In this document: positions 44,860 to 57,521 of the stretch, piece after piece | Numbering within the stretch: the stretch's first letter is position 1 | Layout of the letters: each line of letters opens with the position of its first letter | Source of the DNA: Prochilodus magdalenae | Taxonomy: Eukaryota; Chordata; Actinopteri; Characiformes; Prochilodontidae | NCBI GenBank assembly: GCA_024036415.1 | Contig: JAMWET010005481.1 | Location: forward strand, 1 to 64,000 | Direction of reading: 5' to 3' | Length of the DNA: 64,000 nt | The notes under the pieces: model-generated | Seen by the model: the letters and a program-made list of their open reading frames with translations, nothing else | Databases searched by the model: none | Told to the model about the DNA's origin: nothing | Position numbers and translations under genes: made by a program

Positions 44860-45555
44860 ATGTTTATAGCTGAGTATTATATCACCTCCTCATGAGGTCC
44901 TATCTCCAACAAACAGACTATGCAAAGCCAGGTTCCTGTGTGCCCTGTTTCACCTTACAATGCGCCTGGGAGGGAAAATATAACTTGTGACCAGTAACCA
45001 CTGAACACTATTCTCCTACCCGACCTGTACACTTTATATATCTTATACCACATAACTGCACACTTCGCTACCTCAACACACTGTACTCTCCTACATACAG
45101 ACACCTTTTTATAGGCCCTCAGTTGAACCAGCTGATGTTAACTTGCACTAAGTGGCAGGATTGCTTTCTAAGTACTGATAGATTTCTGCTGGAGTCATGA
45201 CTATACATGACTTTTTGCACCTCTCTTTCCTCACGTGTTCAGTACTATGTGTAATTTCTCAATATTACACATCACTTCATTTATGGACATCTTCATGGGG
45301 GTGGTCTGAGGGAATCAGCAGGGGGAAAAAACTGTCTCTATGTCTGTTATGGTAAAACCAGGGGTGCGTATAAAAGTGTGTACAAAAGTTTGATGGTGTG
45401 GTGTAGCTGTGATCAAAATTGTGATCAAAATGCGATCAATCTGGATCAAAATTGCACATATCATCAAACGATACAATCATCACGCCATGTGCACTCATCT
45501 TAAAAAAAAATAAAACAGTTTCACAAATAGCTTCACACAGCTGGAATCAACCCAC
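44860..45555. other. Non-coding stretch
   Basis: No gene or clear element. A loose cluster of GATCAAAATTG-type motifs lies at 45,410-45,460. Confidence 0.4.
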
Positions 45556-45960
45556 AGGAGTGAAACTTGGTGAGTAGGTTTGACATTTTGAAACATGCTA
45601 ATGACTCAAGTTTCACGCTCAGTAGCGAATGTGATGTAAGCCAGGACCTGATTGATTCAGAATGGCAGCGAGTCATCTTCAGGGACAAGTCTCACTTTTG
45701 TCTTGGTAAAGACTACAAACAAATCCGTGTGTGGATGCAAGATGAACGGTTTGTTGTCACATGTCACGTGTCCAGAAGGTCTGGTGTCACTCCAACTCCA
45801 CCCCTACCGCACCATCTGCAGGAACTGTGTACGAATATTTAAGATGCATGGGATGGATTATCTCAGGACACCATTAGGAACCTCTACAGATCCATGCTGA
45901 GCCTTGAGGCACGTTGTGTTGTCAAACATGGTGGCCCAACACCTAGAGACTAGGACTAAA
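45556..45960 (+). pseudogene. Tc1-like transposase relic
   Basis: The frames contain SEWQRVIFRDKSHFCLGKDY and QIRVWMQDERFVVTC in one phase, and LVSLQLHPYRTICRNCVRIF in another. It is the same family as 30,560-31,240 and 33,630-34,175, and only the C-terminal half remains. The left edge carries GAAACTTGGTGAGTAGG, related to the palindrome arm at 25,841. Confidence 0.75.
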
Positions 45961-46139
45961 AACCAGGGACTAGTTTGAAAAAGTAGTGACCCCCCAGTGT
46001 TTCTGACCAACATCTAAATCTCGTTGCCTGGTCTGATAAGCCTCAGTTTCTGCTACACTGCTCCCTTCACTCTACTCTTCACACTAAATTGCCCTACCAG
46101 TTTAAAAAGCTATGTGAAAGTGAAATTGTTGAAACACAA

Positions 46140-46460
46140 ATAATGGTAACACTTTATAATAACTTTCATTAATAAACTACTAATTAATGATGAATAGGTG
46201 TGAACAAATCATGGGATCATGAGAATTTGTTCAAGACAAACATTTACAAATGATCATTTATATAGCTATTAATGCATGTATTCATATTTACAAAGACGTT
46301 AACAAATCATTCGTTCATTAGATCTTCAAAATGAACAAATCATTGGTTATCGAAAATTTGAAGATTAACAAATGTCTATCAACGAGAGCTCCTGTTGACA
46401 GTGTGTACACTCATTTTTATAAATACGTTAACAAATCATAAGCTCATCAGAATTACAAAG
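46140..46460. repeat. AT-rich interspersed repeat with internal ACAAATCAT motifs
   Basis: Several spaced copies of AACAAATCAT(G/T) and related words between TAACACTTTATAATAAC and the Tc1-like element. It looks like a short non-autonomous repeat; no coding sequence. Confidence 0.4.
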
Positions 46461-46489
46461 TAAACAGCAGTGACAGTGACTCAGAACCG

Positions 46490-47400
46490 CAGTGATGTGT
46501 ATATAAAACACAATGGCACGGCTGCAGTTCTACACACCTCAGTTCAGCCACTGCTAGGTCACCAACAGTGTGTTTTGGCCCACTCATCTTTGCAGAATTG
46601 TTGTAATTCAGCCACACTGGAGGGTTTTCGAGCATGAACCGCCTTTTTAAGGTCATGCCACAGCATCTCAACAGGATTCAGGTCAGGACTTTGACTAGGT
46701 CACTCCAAAGTCTTCACTTCATTTTTCTTCAGCCATTCAGAGCTGGACTTGCTGGTGTGTTTTGGATCATTGTCCTGCTGCAGAAGTTCATTTCAGCTTG
46801 AGGTCATGAACAGTTGGCCGGACATTCTCCTTCAGGATCTTTTGGTAGAATCAGAATTCATGGTTCCATTTAACACAGCAAGTCCAGGTCCTGAAGCAGC
46901 AAAACAGCCCAGACCATCACACCACCACCACCATATTTTACTGTAGGTATGATGTTCTTTTTCTGAAAGGTGGTGTTACTTTTATACCAGGTGTAATGGG
47001 ACAAACACCTCCCATAAAGTTAAACTTTTGTCTCATCAGTCCACAGTAGAGTAGAGTATTTTCCCAAAAGTATCGGGGGATCATCAAGATGTTTTCTGGT
47101 TAAATTGAGACAAGCCTTAATGTTCTTTTTGCTCAGCAGTGGTTTTCGTTCTGGCACTCTGCCATGCAGGCCATTTTTGCCCACTCTTTCTTATGGTGGA
47201 GTCTTTGGTGACCTCTTGGGTGAGTTGTCTCTGCGCTCTTGGGGTAATTTGGGTCGGCCAGCCACTCCTGGGAAGGTTCACCACTGAGTTCCAAAACTTT
47301 AGAAATGGCTTTATAACCTTTTCCATGATGTCTAGCTTTTGAGTATCTTTTGGTCTACTCCGCTTTGTCAGGCAGGTCCTATTTGAGTGTGGCAGTAAGC
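46490..47400 (-). pseudogene. Tc1-like transposase relic, second subfamily
   Basis: The minus-strand frame 47,326-47,117 has the N-terminal part (GYKAISK-like KPFLKFWNSVVNLPRSGWPT and TPRAQRQLTQEV). Further down, 46,671-46,453 carries MRCCGMTLKRRFMLENPPVW, the C-terminal region. Frames between are broken. It is distinct in sequence from the other Tc1 relics here. Confidence 0.75.
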
Positions 47401-47449
47401 AGGCCTGAGTGTGGCTAGAGAAATTGAACTCAGGTGTTATAAACCACAG

Positions 47450-48800
47450 TTCTGTTTTAACTGGGGGGTAAACACTTTTTCACACTGGTTTGGATTTTTT
47501 TTCTCCCTTGATAATAAAAACTGCATTTTATGTTCACAAACAAAGAAAGCTGTATGCTCCACAATTTCCGAAAAGGAAAGAAATTTGCTCAGACAATTAC
47601 AAACACAAACTGAACAAATGTGTTCAACCTCAATCACCCCAACTCATCAGTAATCCAATCGTATTTCTAGAAAATGTATTGCACAAATTTAACAGCATAA
47701 CAATTTAAAAAAATATGCTTATCCACTTCAACAAAGGACTGAATAGCACATGATCTGTTAAAGAAGTGTCTTATGTTGCTCCTCAAACTTAGGAGGATAA
47801 ATAATTGCCAACTCAGCAACTGGAGCCATAGTCACTATGGTATTCCGGTCTACTCCTACAGCCTTGTATGCTGACACATGATTTTTTGTTCTTGTAATGA
47901 TTCAGCACTGCTTTGTATCTCCGCACAACCTCCTCTGGATCTCTAGAGTAAAAACAACAACCACACAAGTACATCCATCAGCCATTTCTTTCAAGCTAAC
48001 ATATCAAACTACCGTATTGGCTGCACTTATGACTTATGAATTTGGCGTATGTACCTTAAAGAAAGAACAAAAACGTGGACAGTGTTCAACATCCAATAAA
48101 TAATAATAAGTCGGTAAATAAAAATAAGAAATGAGTACATCAATAAAATTATATACACATTTCCTGAAGGAGATGCCAGTACTTCAAATCTAGTTAAAGA
48201 GCAGAAGAGAAAAAGAGAGAAAGGAAAAGGTTAATTATTGGGAATATATAATAGAGAGATAGATAGATACGTACGCTTCTACGATTCAGCTACTTCCTTC
48301 ACACTATGGTCTTTGGCCACGCCCACATGCAGTCACTCCTTTTAGCCAATCAGTAACATCTGCTCTGGAGCTGTTTTCCACACATGGAGCCTGAAATCAC
48401 TACAAAATAATTGATTTAAAGATGTGTATAATTTTCCACAAGAATATGATTTATTAAGTCAAAGTTCATGTTTGGCAATAACTGCTAATATTTTTATTAT
48501 AACTTGAAAAGGATATACAAACTTCAAACTAGTAATTATATATAATCAAATAATTATAACACATTTTAATGATGAGGTGTGATTGTTTAATGTAAGGTTA
48601 TTATTCCAAAATATTCATATACAGTGATAAAGTCTTCATGCCAACTTACAGTTCAGTTGTTCAAACAGTTTAGTTCATTTCTTTCTTGTTGCAATTCAGC
48701 AATCAGTTTGGACTGCATTTCCACCTTACCCTTCTCTTTGTTCTCAGGAAACAACAAATTAAAAAGTGATCCAAATATCAGTAGAAAAAACATGGAATAC
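47450..48800. other. AT-rich non-coding stretch
   Basis: Only short Asn/Lys/Phe-rich frames, no splice-bounded exon and no family resemblance. Probably includes the end of the Tc1-like element on the left. Confidence 0.4.
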
Positions 48801-48807
48801 AGCGCTC

Positions 48808-49500
48808 AGAATTCCAGGAGTTTGGAAATGATACAGCAGAGCCTGTGGTTTATATTCCTTATTAAACGGCCGACCCAGGAAAGATATGAGCACCGATTAG
48901 AATTATGGTGATAGTGACCTCTGGTGGTAAAAAGGGGAACTGGAGTGTAGTGGGGATGGAGTGCAGCCTGGGTGGGAGGCCAGGGGTACTTTTCATGCTC
49001 TCTTCATATTCTGTAATAAACAGGAATCTCACAGAATTCCAAATGAAGCTACTTGTAGAGGTGAAAAATAAAACTCATCACTCTACTTCAGTGTGTGTGT
49101 CCCAACAATGGTACTGTTACATCATAGAACTTTTACCTGCGTTCATTCCTAAAGAACTTTTACTGAGTAACTTTAATATTTCCAATATTAGAAAATAGAA
49201 ATCAATATGCAATTTTATGAACCTCATGAACCAACCTGGCTAGATTAAAAAAATTCCAATATCAAATCACAGCAGCTCCTATAAACACTTCAGCTCTGAT
49301 GAGTTTAGATTCGTTACAGTCACCGGAGAAAGAAGTGCTGAGATCCCAGCTTTCACAGCCTAACTACACCCTTCATCCTACATCCATAAGCATCCATTAC
49401 CTGACTGCTTAACTATCCAGCTAAACAGGCCCTCAGGTGTTTAGTATTTTCCTCTTATGTTGTTGTTTTAGAATAAAATGATATTAAACTTTATGGCTGT
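48808..49500 (+). repeat. Dispersed repeat, copy 2 (partner 29,776-30,465)
   Basis: Same content as 29,776-30,465, with one notable gap before GTAGTGGGGATGGAGTGCAG. It is followed by Tc1-end-like sequence (ACTCATCACCAAAAGAACAG) near 49,565. Confidence 0.6.
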
Positions 49501-49840
49501 TGCATCTGTTTTCCTTTAAGTGGCTGTAATTAACTCACAAATATCAGTCCATACATAAACATACACTCATCACCAAAAGAACAGCTGCACCCAGACGGAA
49601 GTGCGGGATTGCAGTTGTGGTGTACTGTAGTTGAAGGTTTTTTCCATCAGTGAGTTGTGGTACGTGACGCCCAGTAGGGGGTGCTGTTAAAAAAAACGTG
49701 TGTTGCAGTGAGAACAGAAAAAGATGTCAAGCAAAACGAGGGTTAACAATGTTGGTGGTGTAGAAAATAAAGTTGAACAAAACTATCCTACTGAGCCTAT
49801 TTCACTAGTTTCTTTTACCACAAACCCTTTTATTTAGTTG

Positions 49841-50090
49841 TGTGCCCTGTGGTATGATATAATAACCCGACTACGCCAGGAAATACCCTAAAAATATATA
49901 TAAGCTATAAAATGGCACTTACACAGGTAAGTCTAAAAATATTCAGAGACATGGGCTTGAGAATTAGAAAGATTTATTAATTAAACAATTAATTAGACTG
50001 ATGAACAGCAGAATTATGAACACGAGCTGGGGCAGATAATCAGGCCAGCGGGTTTTCTGCTCATAAGACAAGGTGCGTAACAGGTTATGC
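49841..50090 (-). mobile_element. Truncated 3' LTR of gypsy element D
   Basis: Starts TGTGCCCTGTGGTATGATAT, matching the start of the full LTR at 54,041. It shares the AAATATTCAGAGAC(A/G)TGGGC stretch and then AGAAAGATTTATTAATTAAA before diverging. Only the LTR end remains; the internal part next to it stops inside integrase. Confidence 0.65.
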
Positions 50091-50094
50091 ATGG

Positions 50095-50691
50095 TTATGT
50101 ACGGTTGAACCTCTCGCATTGGCCATTACCCTGGGGGTGGTAGGGAGTAGTGTGAGTCTTCTGAACTCCATAGAGATTGCAAAGTTGATTTACAAGAGCA
50201 CTCTCAAAACTCCGACCACAGTCAGAATGCAACCGAGCTGGAACCCCATACCGATAAAACCAATCGTTAATAAGTACACTGGCCACAGTGGACGCCCTCT
50301 GGTCACGTGTAGGTACCACTAAAGTGAACTTGAAGACATCAGTTAGTACCAAAACCTGTTTGGTACCATCTCTAGCAGGCTCTAGAAAAGAAAAATCAAT
50401 GGCCACTACCTCATTTGGCCTTGAAGCCAACAAATGCCCTAAAGGAGCCCGGGGTCTTACGTGTGGGGGTTTGGCAAGCGTGCATCTCTCACATTTCTGA
50501 CACCACTGCTTAATATCACTAGCCATCCCTGGCCAGTAACACCTTTCTCTTACCAACCCAGTGGTACGTTCTACACCTTGGTGGCCATGATTATCATGGA
50601 GTTGATGTAATACCTCCTCCTGTAAACTTTCAGGAAGCAACAGCTGCAGAACCTCCTCTCCCCCCTCTGGTTTAAGAATCGTACGATACAA
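50095..50691 (-). pseudogene. Gypsy element D integrase
   Basis: A 198-codon frame with a complete HHCC zinc region (LHQLHDNHGHQGVERT ... CQKCERC) and DDE core landmarks: AIDFSFLEP, LHSDCGRSFESA, then TPYHPQGNGQCERFNRT, where coding homology stops. The C-terminal part is missing. Cut off from RT by frameshifts and apparent loss of RNase H. Confidence 0.85.
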
Positions 50692-50914
50692 CAGTCCATC
50701 AACCCCAACAATTCACTTCCACTGACGCAAAAGCCCTTGTGTTCGAACAGGTAACCTTCCCTGACTAACCGGCTGGGCAACCTCTGCTCCTGCCAGAAGG
50801 GAAGAAAGGGACCAATCCCCACATCAGCTTCTTGCAGTAGCTTCAGATCAGCGGGGGTACAGGAGGGAAAAGCAAAAGTAGAATATTGAGCCACTGGTTC
50901 TAGACTCACATGCT

Positions 50915-52011
50915 TCAGACCAAACATCTACTAGACATGACCCTTGACCTTTCCGAGTCTTTGCCCCACCCACCTCTGCTACTAGATGGTGCAATGGACC
51001 TGCTAATTTTGAGAACCCTTGAATAAACCGCCGATAATAGCTGGCGAAGCCAAGAAAGGACCGTAACTGAAGACTGAGACTGAAGTGGGACGTGGCCAAT
51101 TTGCCACCGCAGACACCTTTTCAGGGTCTGTAGACACCCCCTGGTTAGATACAAGGTGCACCAAGTACCGTACTTGTCGCTGGAAGAAACAACACTTCTC
51201 TAAATTTGCCTTCAAACCTTCTTGCTGCAGTTGGCTTAGTACAAGCTCCAGGCGCCCCACATGCTGGTCAACATCAGATGAAAAGACAATAATATCGTCA
51301 AGGTACAACAGCAGGGACTGACAATTCTGGTCACTAAACATCCTTTCCATAAGCCTCTGGAATGTGCTTGGTGCATTACACAACCCAAACGGCATGCGAT
51401 TGAACTCAAAAAGACCGAAGGGGGTACAGAAAGCTTTTTTGGGACGATCCTGCTCAGTAACAGGAATCTGATTATACCCACTAGCCAAGTCCATAGTTGT
51501 AAACCACTGAGCCCCTGGCAAAGCATCTAAAGTTGCGGGGAAGGGGAAACGCATCCTTCCTGGTTTTATTGTTAAGCTGATGGTAGTCAACACACATACG
51601 GAGGCTGCCATTTTTCTTCTTAACCAAGACAATGGGTGAGGCATAGGGACTGCAACTTTCCCTGATAACCTGGCTATCAAGCAACTGTCTAATGTGTGCC
51701 TTCACTGCATCATAGTCAGATGGGGGAATGCGTCTATAACGTTGCCTCACAGGTGCATCATCAAGCAAAGGTATGTCATGAGAGATTAGCCCAGTACAAC
51801 CAAGATCCCCTTCAAATGAAGAGAACACAGAAGCATACTTCCTAAGCAGAGACCTCACCCTAATCTGCTCTTCAGAAGACAGACTGGACAAATCTACACC
51901 CTCAATCTGTTCTGGGCTAAGGCTACCACAGCAGGAGCTTCGCTCAACACTTCGGTGACTCCAGCAGGCAAACTCACAACTTGGCCTTGGGACAGTAAAC
52001 CCAAAGGACAA
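50915..52011 (-). pseudogene. Gypsy element D reverse transcriptase
   Basis: Two minus-strand frames. 52,011-51,481 has the N-terminal RT (SPYASPIVLVKKKNGSLRMC VDY, written here with a break). 51,680-51,003 has TTMDLASGYNQIPVTEQDRP, RMPFGLCNAPSTFQRLMERM and the intact catalytic LLLYLDDIIVFSSDVD. Frame 51,154-50,848 carries the connection start (SFLGFASYYRRFIQGFSKLA). Frameshifts near 51,520 and 51,050 inactivate it. No RNase H is legible before the integrase upstream spacer (50,927-50,571). Confidence 0.85.
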
Positions 52012-52768
52012 TGAGGATGCAAGGATACCCTTGTCTGCCCCACATTTACCACCGGCACATATACGGTCCCCCGAACTACCTTAACCAGAGAAGTAGAGAT
52101 TAACAGGCCCAATTATCAAAAGGTTCAAACAACACACCTTCAGACGCCTCGGCCAACTGACTACAACACGTAGCAGCTACCATTTTTAGGGTCCCAGCTG
52201 GAATAGTTATGGGCCTGCGTCCCCTCATTCTTGCTACCCTGGTTGGTGTTGTGAAGGACTTATCAGAGGTCTGGTGGCAGTACTGTAAAGCCTGTTGCCA
52301 AGATGGTGAAGCATGTACTACTGGGGGAAGGCTAAATAATGAAGAGCCATGCTGACCAAACAGCTCATGGTAACACTCCTGAATGACATTCATACCCAGA
52401 ACGCCTGGTACTGTCACCATACCACCAGAACCTGGGGGATCCTTCACAACCAGCCAACCCTGATTTGGAATAAGTTTGCCAAGCACCTCAACCGCTAACT
52501 CAACATAACCCACATAAGGAATCTCCAGTCCATTAGCAGCACGCAATTGTAACCACCGACATGACTGCAGTTTACCATGAAAATGCTGTTGGAAGAAACT
52601 GATGGTCGACACCATCGACCCCGTGTCTAGCAGACAATCAACTACGACGCCCCACAAACAAACTGCTACTTTTGGGCACTGGGCTATTAAAGAGGAAACC
52701 TGAAAGTGGCGAACTGGACTAGATAGCATAGAGCCTATTTGGTCCCCTCCCAATGTGTGGCTCTGCAC
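51894..52768 (-). pseudogene. Gypsy element D protease region
   Basis: The frame 52,768-52,100 holds a retropepsin-like active site (VVDCLLDTGSMVSTIS), then PYVGYVELAVEVLGK and GVLGMNVIQECYHELFG. A stop or frame change near 52,105 precedes the linker (52,112-51,894). Confidence 0.75.
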
Positions 52769-52779
52769 ACTGGAGGGAG

Positions 52780-53832
52780 CTAGTTTTCCGCCGGCTGGGA
52801 ATTAGAAGTATTACGGGCCGGACGCATTACACCACCAGGGCGCACAGAGACTCGCTCATTATCGCACTCTCTAGCATAATGCCCAGATTGCTGGCAACGC
52901 CTACAAGTGACATTGGACCGTATAGACCTACTAGAGTGGAAGGGAGCTTGTAGGGTAGCTATACTCTGTGTCAACTGATTTATCTGTTCCTGCTGTTTAA
53001 CAAGCATAGCCTTCAATTCTGCCATCTCTGACGAGCTAGGGTTAACTAAAGAAGGCTGAAGGCCAGGTGACTGCCTAGACAGTTGCAATGCACACATAGA
53101 AGGGACGGAATAACTCCTACCTCTACTATTGTCATTCAGCCTACCCTCCTGCTTCCACCGGATAGCCTCAGTGCGCACCTGCAGCATGGAAAGTTCTGGC
53201 GTCAGCCGAACTAGCCGCTTCAGTTCCCTGCGAAGAGCAGAATCATGAACATGATCCCCCAACTGGTCACGAACAAGCACATCAGAATTGGACACGACAT
53301 TAGGGGCACAATGCTGAATTCTATCCATTAAAGCTAAAAGGGCATGAGAATATTCCTGAAGAGATTCTCCCTCTAACTGCTTATGGCTGAAAAAGCTCTT
53401 CTGCAAAGCCACATATGATTTAGAACACCCATACAATTCTCTAAGGATAGATAAAATCTTATGTGGATCTTCCCTTTCCACTCTTGGTCTATACTTAATT
53501 TCGTCTTTAGCCTCACCCTCCAGATGGTCCAGCATAAAATAAGCCTGGTCAAGAGGCCCTAAATGACGAGCACGAATGCTGGCATGTACTTCATCAACCC
53601 ACTCCTCAATACTGATACCAGTTCTGCCTCTAAACACGGGACACTTACGTTCACATGGGATATATAGCAACCTTTCAGGAAGTGCATGATTACCTACTGG
53701 TTCTAGAGGGTCTGAGCTTGCATTACTGGGGCCTTCCCCTGACTGCACTGCAGTTTGTCCTTGTAGAAGACGTTCATTGTCTGTTTTAAGTTGGCACACA
53801 AGATCCCTCAACTCCTGTAGCTCACTTTCCAT
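52780..53832 (-). pseudogene. Gypsy element D gag
   Basis: A 350-codon open frame with ATG. A short N-terminal coiled coil (MESELQELRDLVCQLKTDNE) is followed by a capsid-like helical core (about 65-260; YFMLDHLEGEAKDEIKYRPR, QLEGESLQEYSHALLALMDR). A second coiled coil (ELKAMLVKQQEQINQLTQSI) and a CCHC zinc knuckle (CRRCQQSGHYAREC) sit near the C-terminus. This is the best-preserved frame of the element; the element as a whole is degenerate. Confidence 0.85.
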
Positions 53833-54040
53833 GATTAAAATAGGAGCAAGAGAGAGAAAGAGAAAAAATTTATTCCCCTACTAAGCTAATCAGGATTCCA
53901 CTACCCTTTAAGACCCTGAGCCAAGTGCTGTTTTGCTTTAAATGCTAGAACGTCTAGCAAAAACACTACTACAATAATAAATCAAACCAAAAACTCAAGG
54001 ACACGTCTCTGTAATTCAGTCCTGCCGACTACGCCACAAA

Positions 54041-54097
54041 TGTGACCTGTGGTATGATATAATAACAGGATTATAGCCTTAAAAAAATAAAAAATAA

Positions 54098-54174
<77 letters not shown>

Positions 54175-55714
54175 TTCAGAGACGTGGGCTTGAGAATTAG
54201 AAAGATTTATTAATTAAACAATCAATAAAAGCTCTAGTTTGTTAATATATTTTGAAATTAGCAAGACACCAAAAAAATATTTTTTATAAAAAAGGAGCTC
54301 CAAAGGCTGGGCGACTGGCTGTTGGCATCCAATTTGAAAGTGGCCTTTCTGTGTCGTCTAAAGTCTCCAACACACGCATACACACACACAGTTCACGTGA
54401 ACTCACACCACAGCAAGTAAGGTGCCAAACCACAGGTGAACACAGAGGGAGGGAGCATCCACAGGAGCACCCCACCACGGGAAGTATACCACAAGCACTC
54501 AGGTGTCCTATAAAAGAAGAGACAATTAGAATTTAAAACGTTTGGGGCCACGAAGATCCCGAGGATGTCCCACAGCCAAAAATTCCTCAAAAGAAAATAC
54601 AAAAGACAGATATTTCTTAAAAAATATTCAACAAACCTGCTGCAAAATCACACTGAAAGGTACATTAAAAAAAAAAAAACGAAAAATCAATAAACAACAT
54701 CAATGTCCACTAACCAAAATAGGACAAAATAAAGTAAAACCCAAAATAATGCAGACTATAACAAATCAAAGTAAACAGAACCAACAAATTATAAATCAAA
54801 GAACCATATGGCCAGAAACAAAATCAAATAGAGAAACAAAAAGAAGACAGACAAAACTCAACAACAAGCAACGCAAAACAACCAACGCAAAACAGCCAAC
54901 GCAAAACAGCAGCGGCTTCAATTTCACTATGTAGGTAAAAATAAGTAGAGTTAAAATGGTCGAGAGGTGACGGAGTGTAGCTGCTGCCAGGCCTGCACGT
55001 TCCAGGATTAGGCGCCACCTAGACCAGTCAATGGTGACACGCGCACACCCCGAGCCTTTAGTTGGTGCCAGCACAAACTCCCGTCCGGTTAGCCGTCGTT
55101 ACACCAATCTACACTACACCTACATTAGCGCAGACGTTAGCCGCTATATGCTACAAGTAGCCACGATATGAGATAATATTGCAGACATACCTGCTTGTAG
55201 ACGCTGTCCCACAGCCACCAGAGTACAGGAGCAATATAACGCAGTGAGGCCACGCCAATTGGCTACTGTTTACAGCCGTTCATGAAAGCTCTTTGCTAAT
55301 GCATGAGAGCCCCAGGGAAGAGAGGGGAAGCTTGCATAGACCCACGCGCCAACACACCTATACAGGGACATTAACTCATTAATATGAACCGTAAACATAA
55401 AATAGCGCCACGCGACGTGCCAACCTACCGTCTCACGACCAACACCAAGTCACAACCGCCAACAGAGAGAAGACGTCCATACAGGCGTTCCTGCCATGCG
55501 TATATATGCACACATGCTAATGCTAGCCTAATTGTGACACCTGGTGCGTGAGGGGAGGGGAAAACAGCGCAGCGTCCAGACTACGGGGGCTGGCAGGGCT
55601 CACACAAAACACGTATGCTCCTGAGAGGGAGGGGAGAAACAATGCAGCACCTCAACTAGGGTAGCTGACAGGGCTCATAACACTAATAGCCCAGCAAGGG
55701 CTCTGCTGGTCACA
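54041..55714 (-). mobile_element. 5' LTR of gypsy element D (1.67 kb)
   Basis: The ends are TGTGACC at 54,041 and GGTCACA at 55,714, inverted as expected. The gag ORF lies just inside, and homology to the segmental duplication resumes at about 55,718, marking the outer edge. It contains a (TA)n run at 54,105-54,170. The sequence adjacent to the inner end (GTGGCGTAGTCGGCAGGA on the minus strand) sits where a primer-binding site would be. Confidence 0.7.
54105..54170. repeat. (TA)n microsatellite in LTR
   Basis: About 33 TA units; absent from the partner LTR fragment at 49,841, which has only a few TA units in the corresponding place. Confidence 0.9.
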
Positions 55715-55717
55715 CAA

Positions 55718-57200
55718 GCTTTGTTTGTTTATGTTTCTGTAAATGACCTCTGCTGAAACAGCCTTCAGAGTCCAGCTTGGGATGACATAAGCTTCTTCAC
55801 TTCCTGTTAGTGAGAAATGATGTAGCATGCTAATATTGTGTGTGCTAGCCTGCTGAACTCATAGTATTAAGATTACTACAAACTGTATACTGTGTGCTGT
55901 TAGTGTGTAGTACACAGCTGCGATGCAGCCTCAGTTTCAGGGTGGAGGGATACATGCAGAGAGATCAGCAAAGCAGTCCTAAAAATCCTGTGATTTGTCA
56001 CTATTTTACATTGTACCATCACCATTCCAAATAAAACAGAGGACACATGGAGGTTTAGATGTCTGTAGTAAGTGTCTGTATTTGTGTTTTCGGCATGAAG
56101 AACCCTGGTTCCCATCACTACCTCTGTAAAGAACATCTGAGCTCGTACAATCAACCACTTACACCACTCCACACTTTGTTGGCCCAACCTAATAAAACCT
56201 AGTAAATTCACATTGTGATGTTTGTTGTCCACTTCATGACTCTTTGGCCTAATGTCTATGCATGCAGTGCACAGCCATGCCAATTTTGAGAGCTCAGGCT
56301 TGTGTTTCACCTGCTATGAGGGCATACCAAGTTTTCCCTGTAGGTGGGCATTAAGGGCTGTGTTAAAAGATGACATCATCGTGTAACAGAGAAAAGGGCT
56401 GGAATTCCAGTGAGGCGTTTCAGGTAGTGGCTTCTGGCTTTAGAACGTTGGAGAACGTTTACATGCAGAAAAGAGGAACACCGGAAAAGCTAAGGATCCC
56501 CTTTACACAACTAGGAAGTCTCATATAACCATCTAACCAGGAAACGCATGTAGTTTAACGTAGACCGTGTTCCTTACACAGTTCACAGTCCCGTGTGTCA
56601 TGCTTTACTTCCACCAGCCAATTTGAGTAACTGTTCATAATGAGAATGTGTGTGCGCTCACAGAGACGGTTTCCTGTGTGGTTTCTCTGTTCTACGTCAT
56701 ATATACTAGGCTTCTGGTATGACAGAGGTGGTGAAGCTACACCACAGAAAGAGAAACAAAACATGATCATCTTATTTGCCAGCTCGATCAGGCTTTATGC
56801 AGGCCGGTGCCTTTATCAGCCATTCTCCTGAGCAGCACTGGACTAGTAAGTGTACAGTCTTGTTACTGTAACTCTGTGTTAACTTTGTGTGTCTTGTAGA
56901 GTTTACTGTACGGGGTGAGATGTTCCACTCTGTAGCTCTGTAGTTAGCCATTTTTCTGATTTGCCATGAATGCATAAGGCTTTGTGAGGGTCTGATATGA
57001 AACATACAGCACAGTCTTATGTAACAGGTCACATGGTGTTGGTTTAAGTCTGAGTGACAGTAGCGTCTTTAAAAGGCTATAAACTTAAACATGATTTTAG
57101 TGCATTAATTTAATATAGCACAACATACACAAGGCATTATAAAATCACATACTTACATATATACATATATGTATTAACATATGAATATGTTGAATTAGAG
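55718..57200 (+). repeat. Segmental duplication upstream of gene C
   Basis: Matches 37,745-39,202 (for example CCATCACTACCTCTGTAAAG and CACCTGCTATGAGGGCATAC). Here it continues into the ApoL gene C transcription unit, so this is probably the functional copy. Confidence 0.75.
56640..56845 (+). promoter_or_regulatory. Probable promoter and non-coding exon of ApoL gene C
   Basis: Contains the ISRE-like GAAAGAGAAACA at 56,747-56,758, about 90 bp before the donor ACTA|GTAAGTGT at 56,846. The same arrangement stands upstream of gene A and in the orphan block. An interferon-responsive start is inferred, in line with the known interferon induction of several human ApoL genes. Confidence 0.5.
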
Positions 57201-57238
57201 CTAATAAAAAGTGATTTGTGCTTTGACGTTTGTAAAAG

Positions 57239-57521
57239 TTGGTCTCTGTAGCTGATGTAGACCATGTGTTAAACTTACTGTCGCTCATAAAACCCACACA
57301 CATACTGTTTGATCAAGAGCTCCAGACACCTCCATGTATAACTGTATCTGGTAGACGGTGTTCAGACGGTACTAAAGTGACTGTGATGGTTGAACATTGT
57401 GGTATCAGCTGTCCTGTTCTTCAGTACCACGGAGGAAACTACTTCTTCTCCACCCCAGGGTCAAACCATCTGGTTGAGATCTCAAGATACAGATCTGACC
57501 AAGAACTGAAGCAAGATGGAC
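57239..57521 (+). other. Conserved exon-like segment 5' of ApoL gene C ATG
   Basis: A 96-codon frame without an ATG at its start (LLSLIKPTHILFDQELQTPP, CSDGTKVTVMVEHCGISCPV, NYFFSTPGSNHLVEISRYR). It ends at TGA 57,527-57,529, overlapping the gene C ATG at 57,522 by a different frame. No family recognised. Gene A has the counterpart with a premature stop, which argues against present coding function. Confidence 0.45.

Noticed and set aside
54542..54934. 130-codon Lys/Asn/Gln-rich frame
   Set aside because: It lies inside the 1.67-kb LTR of gypsy element D; composition bias explains the open frame.
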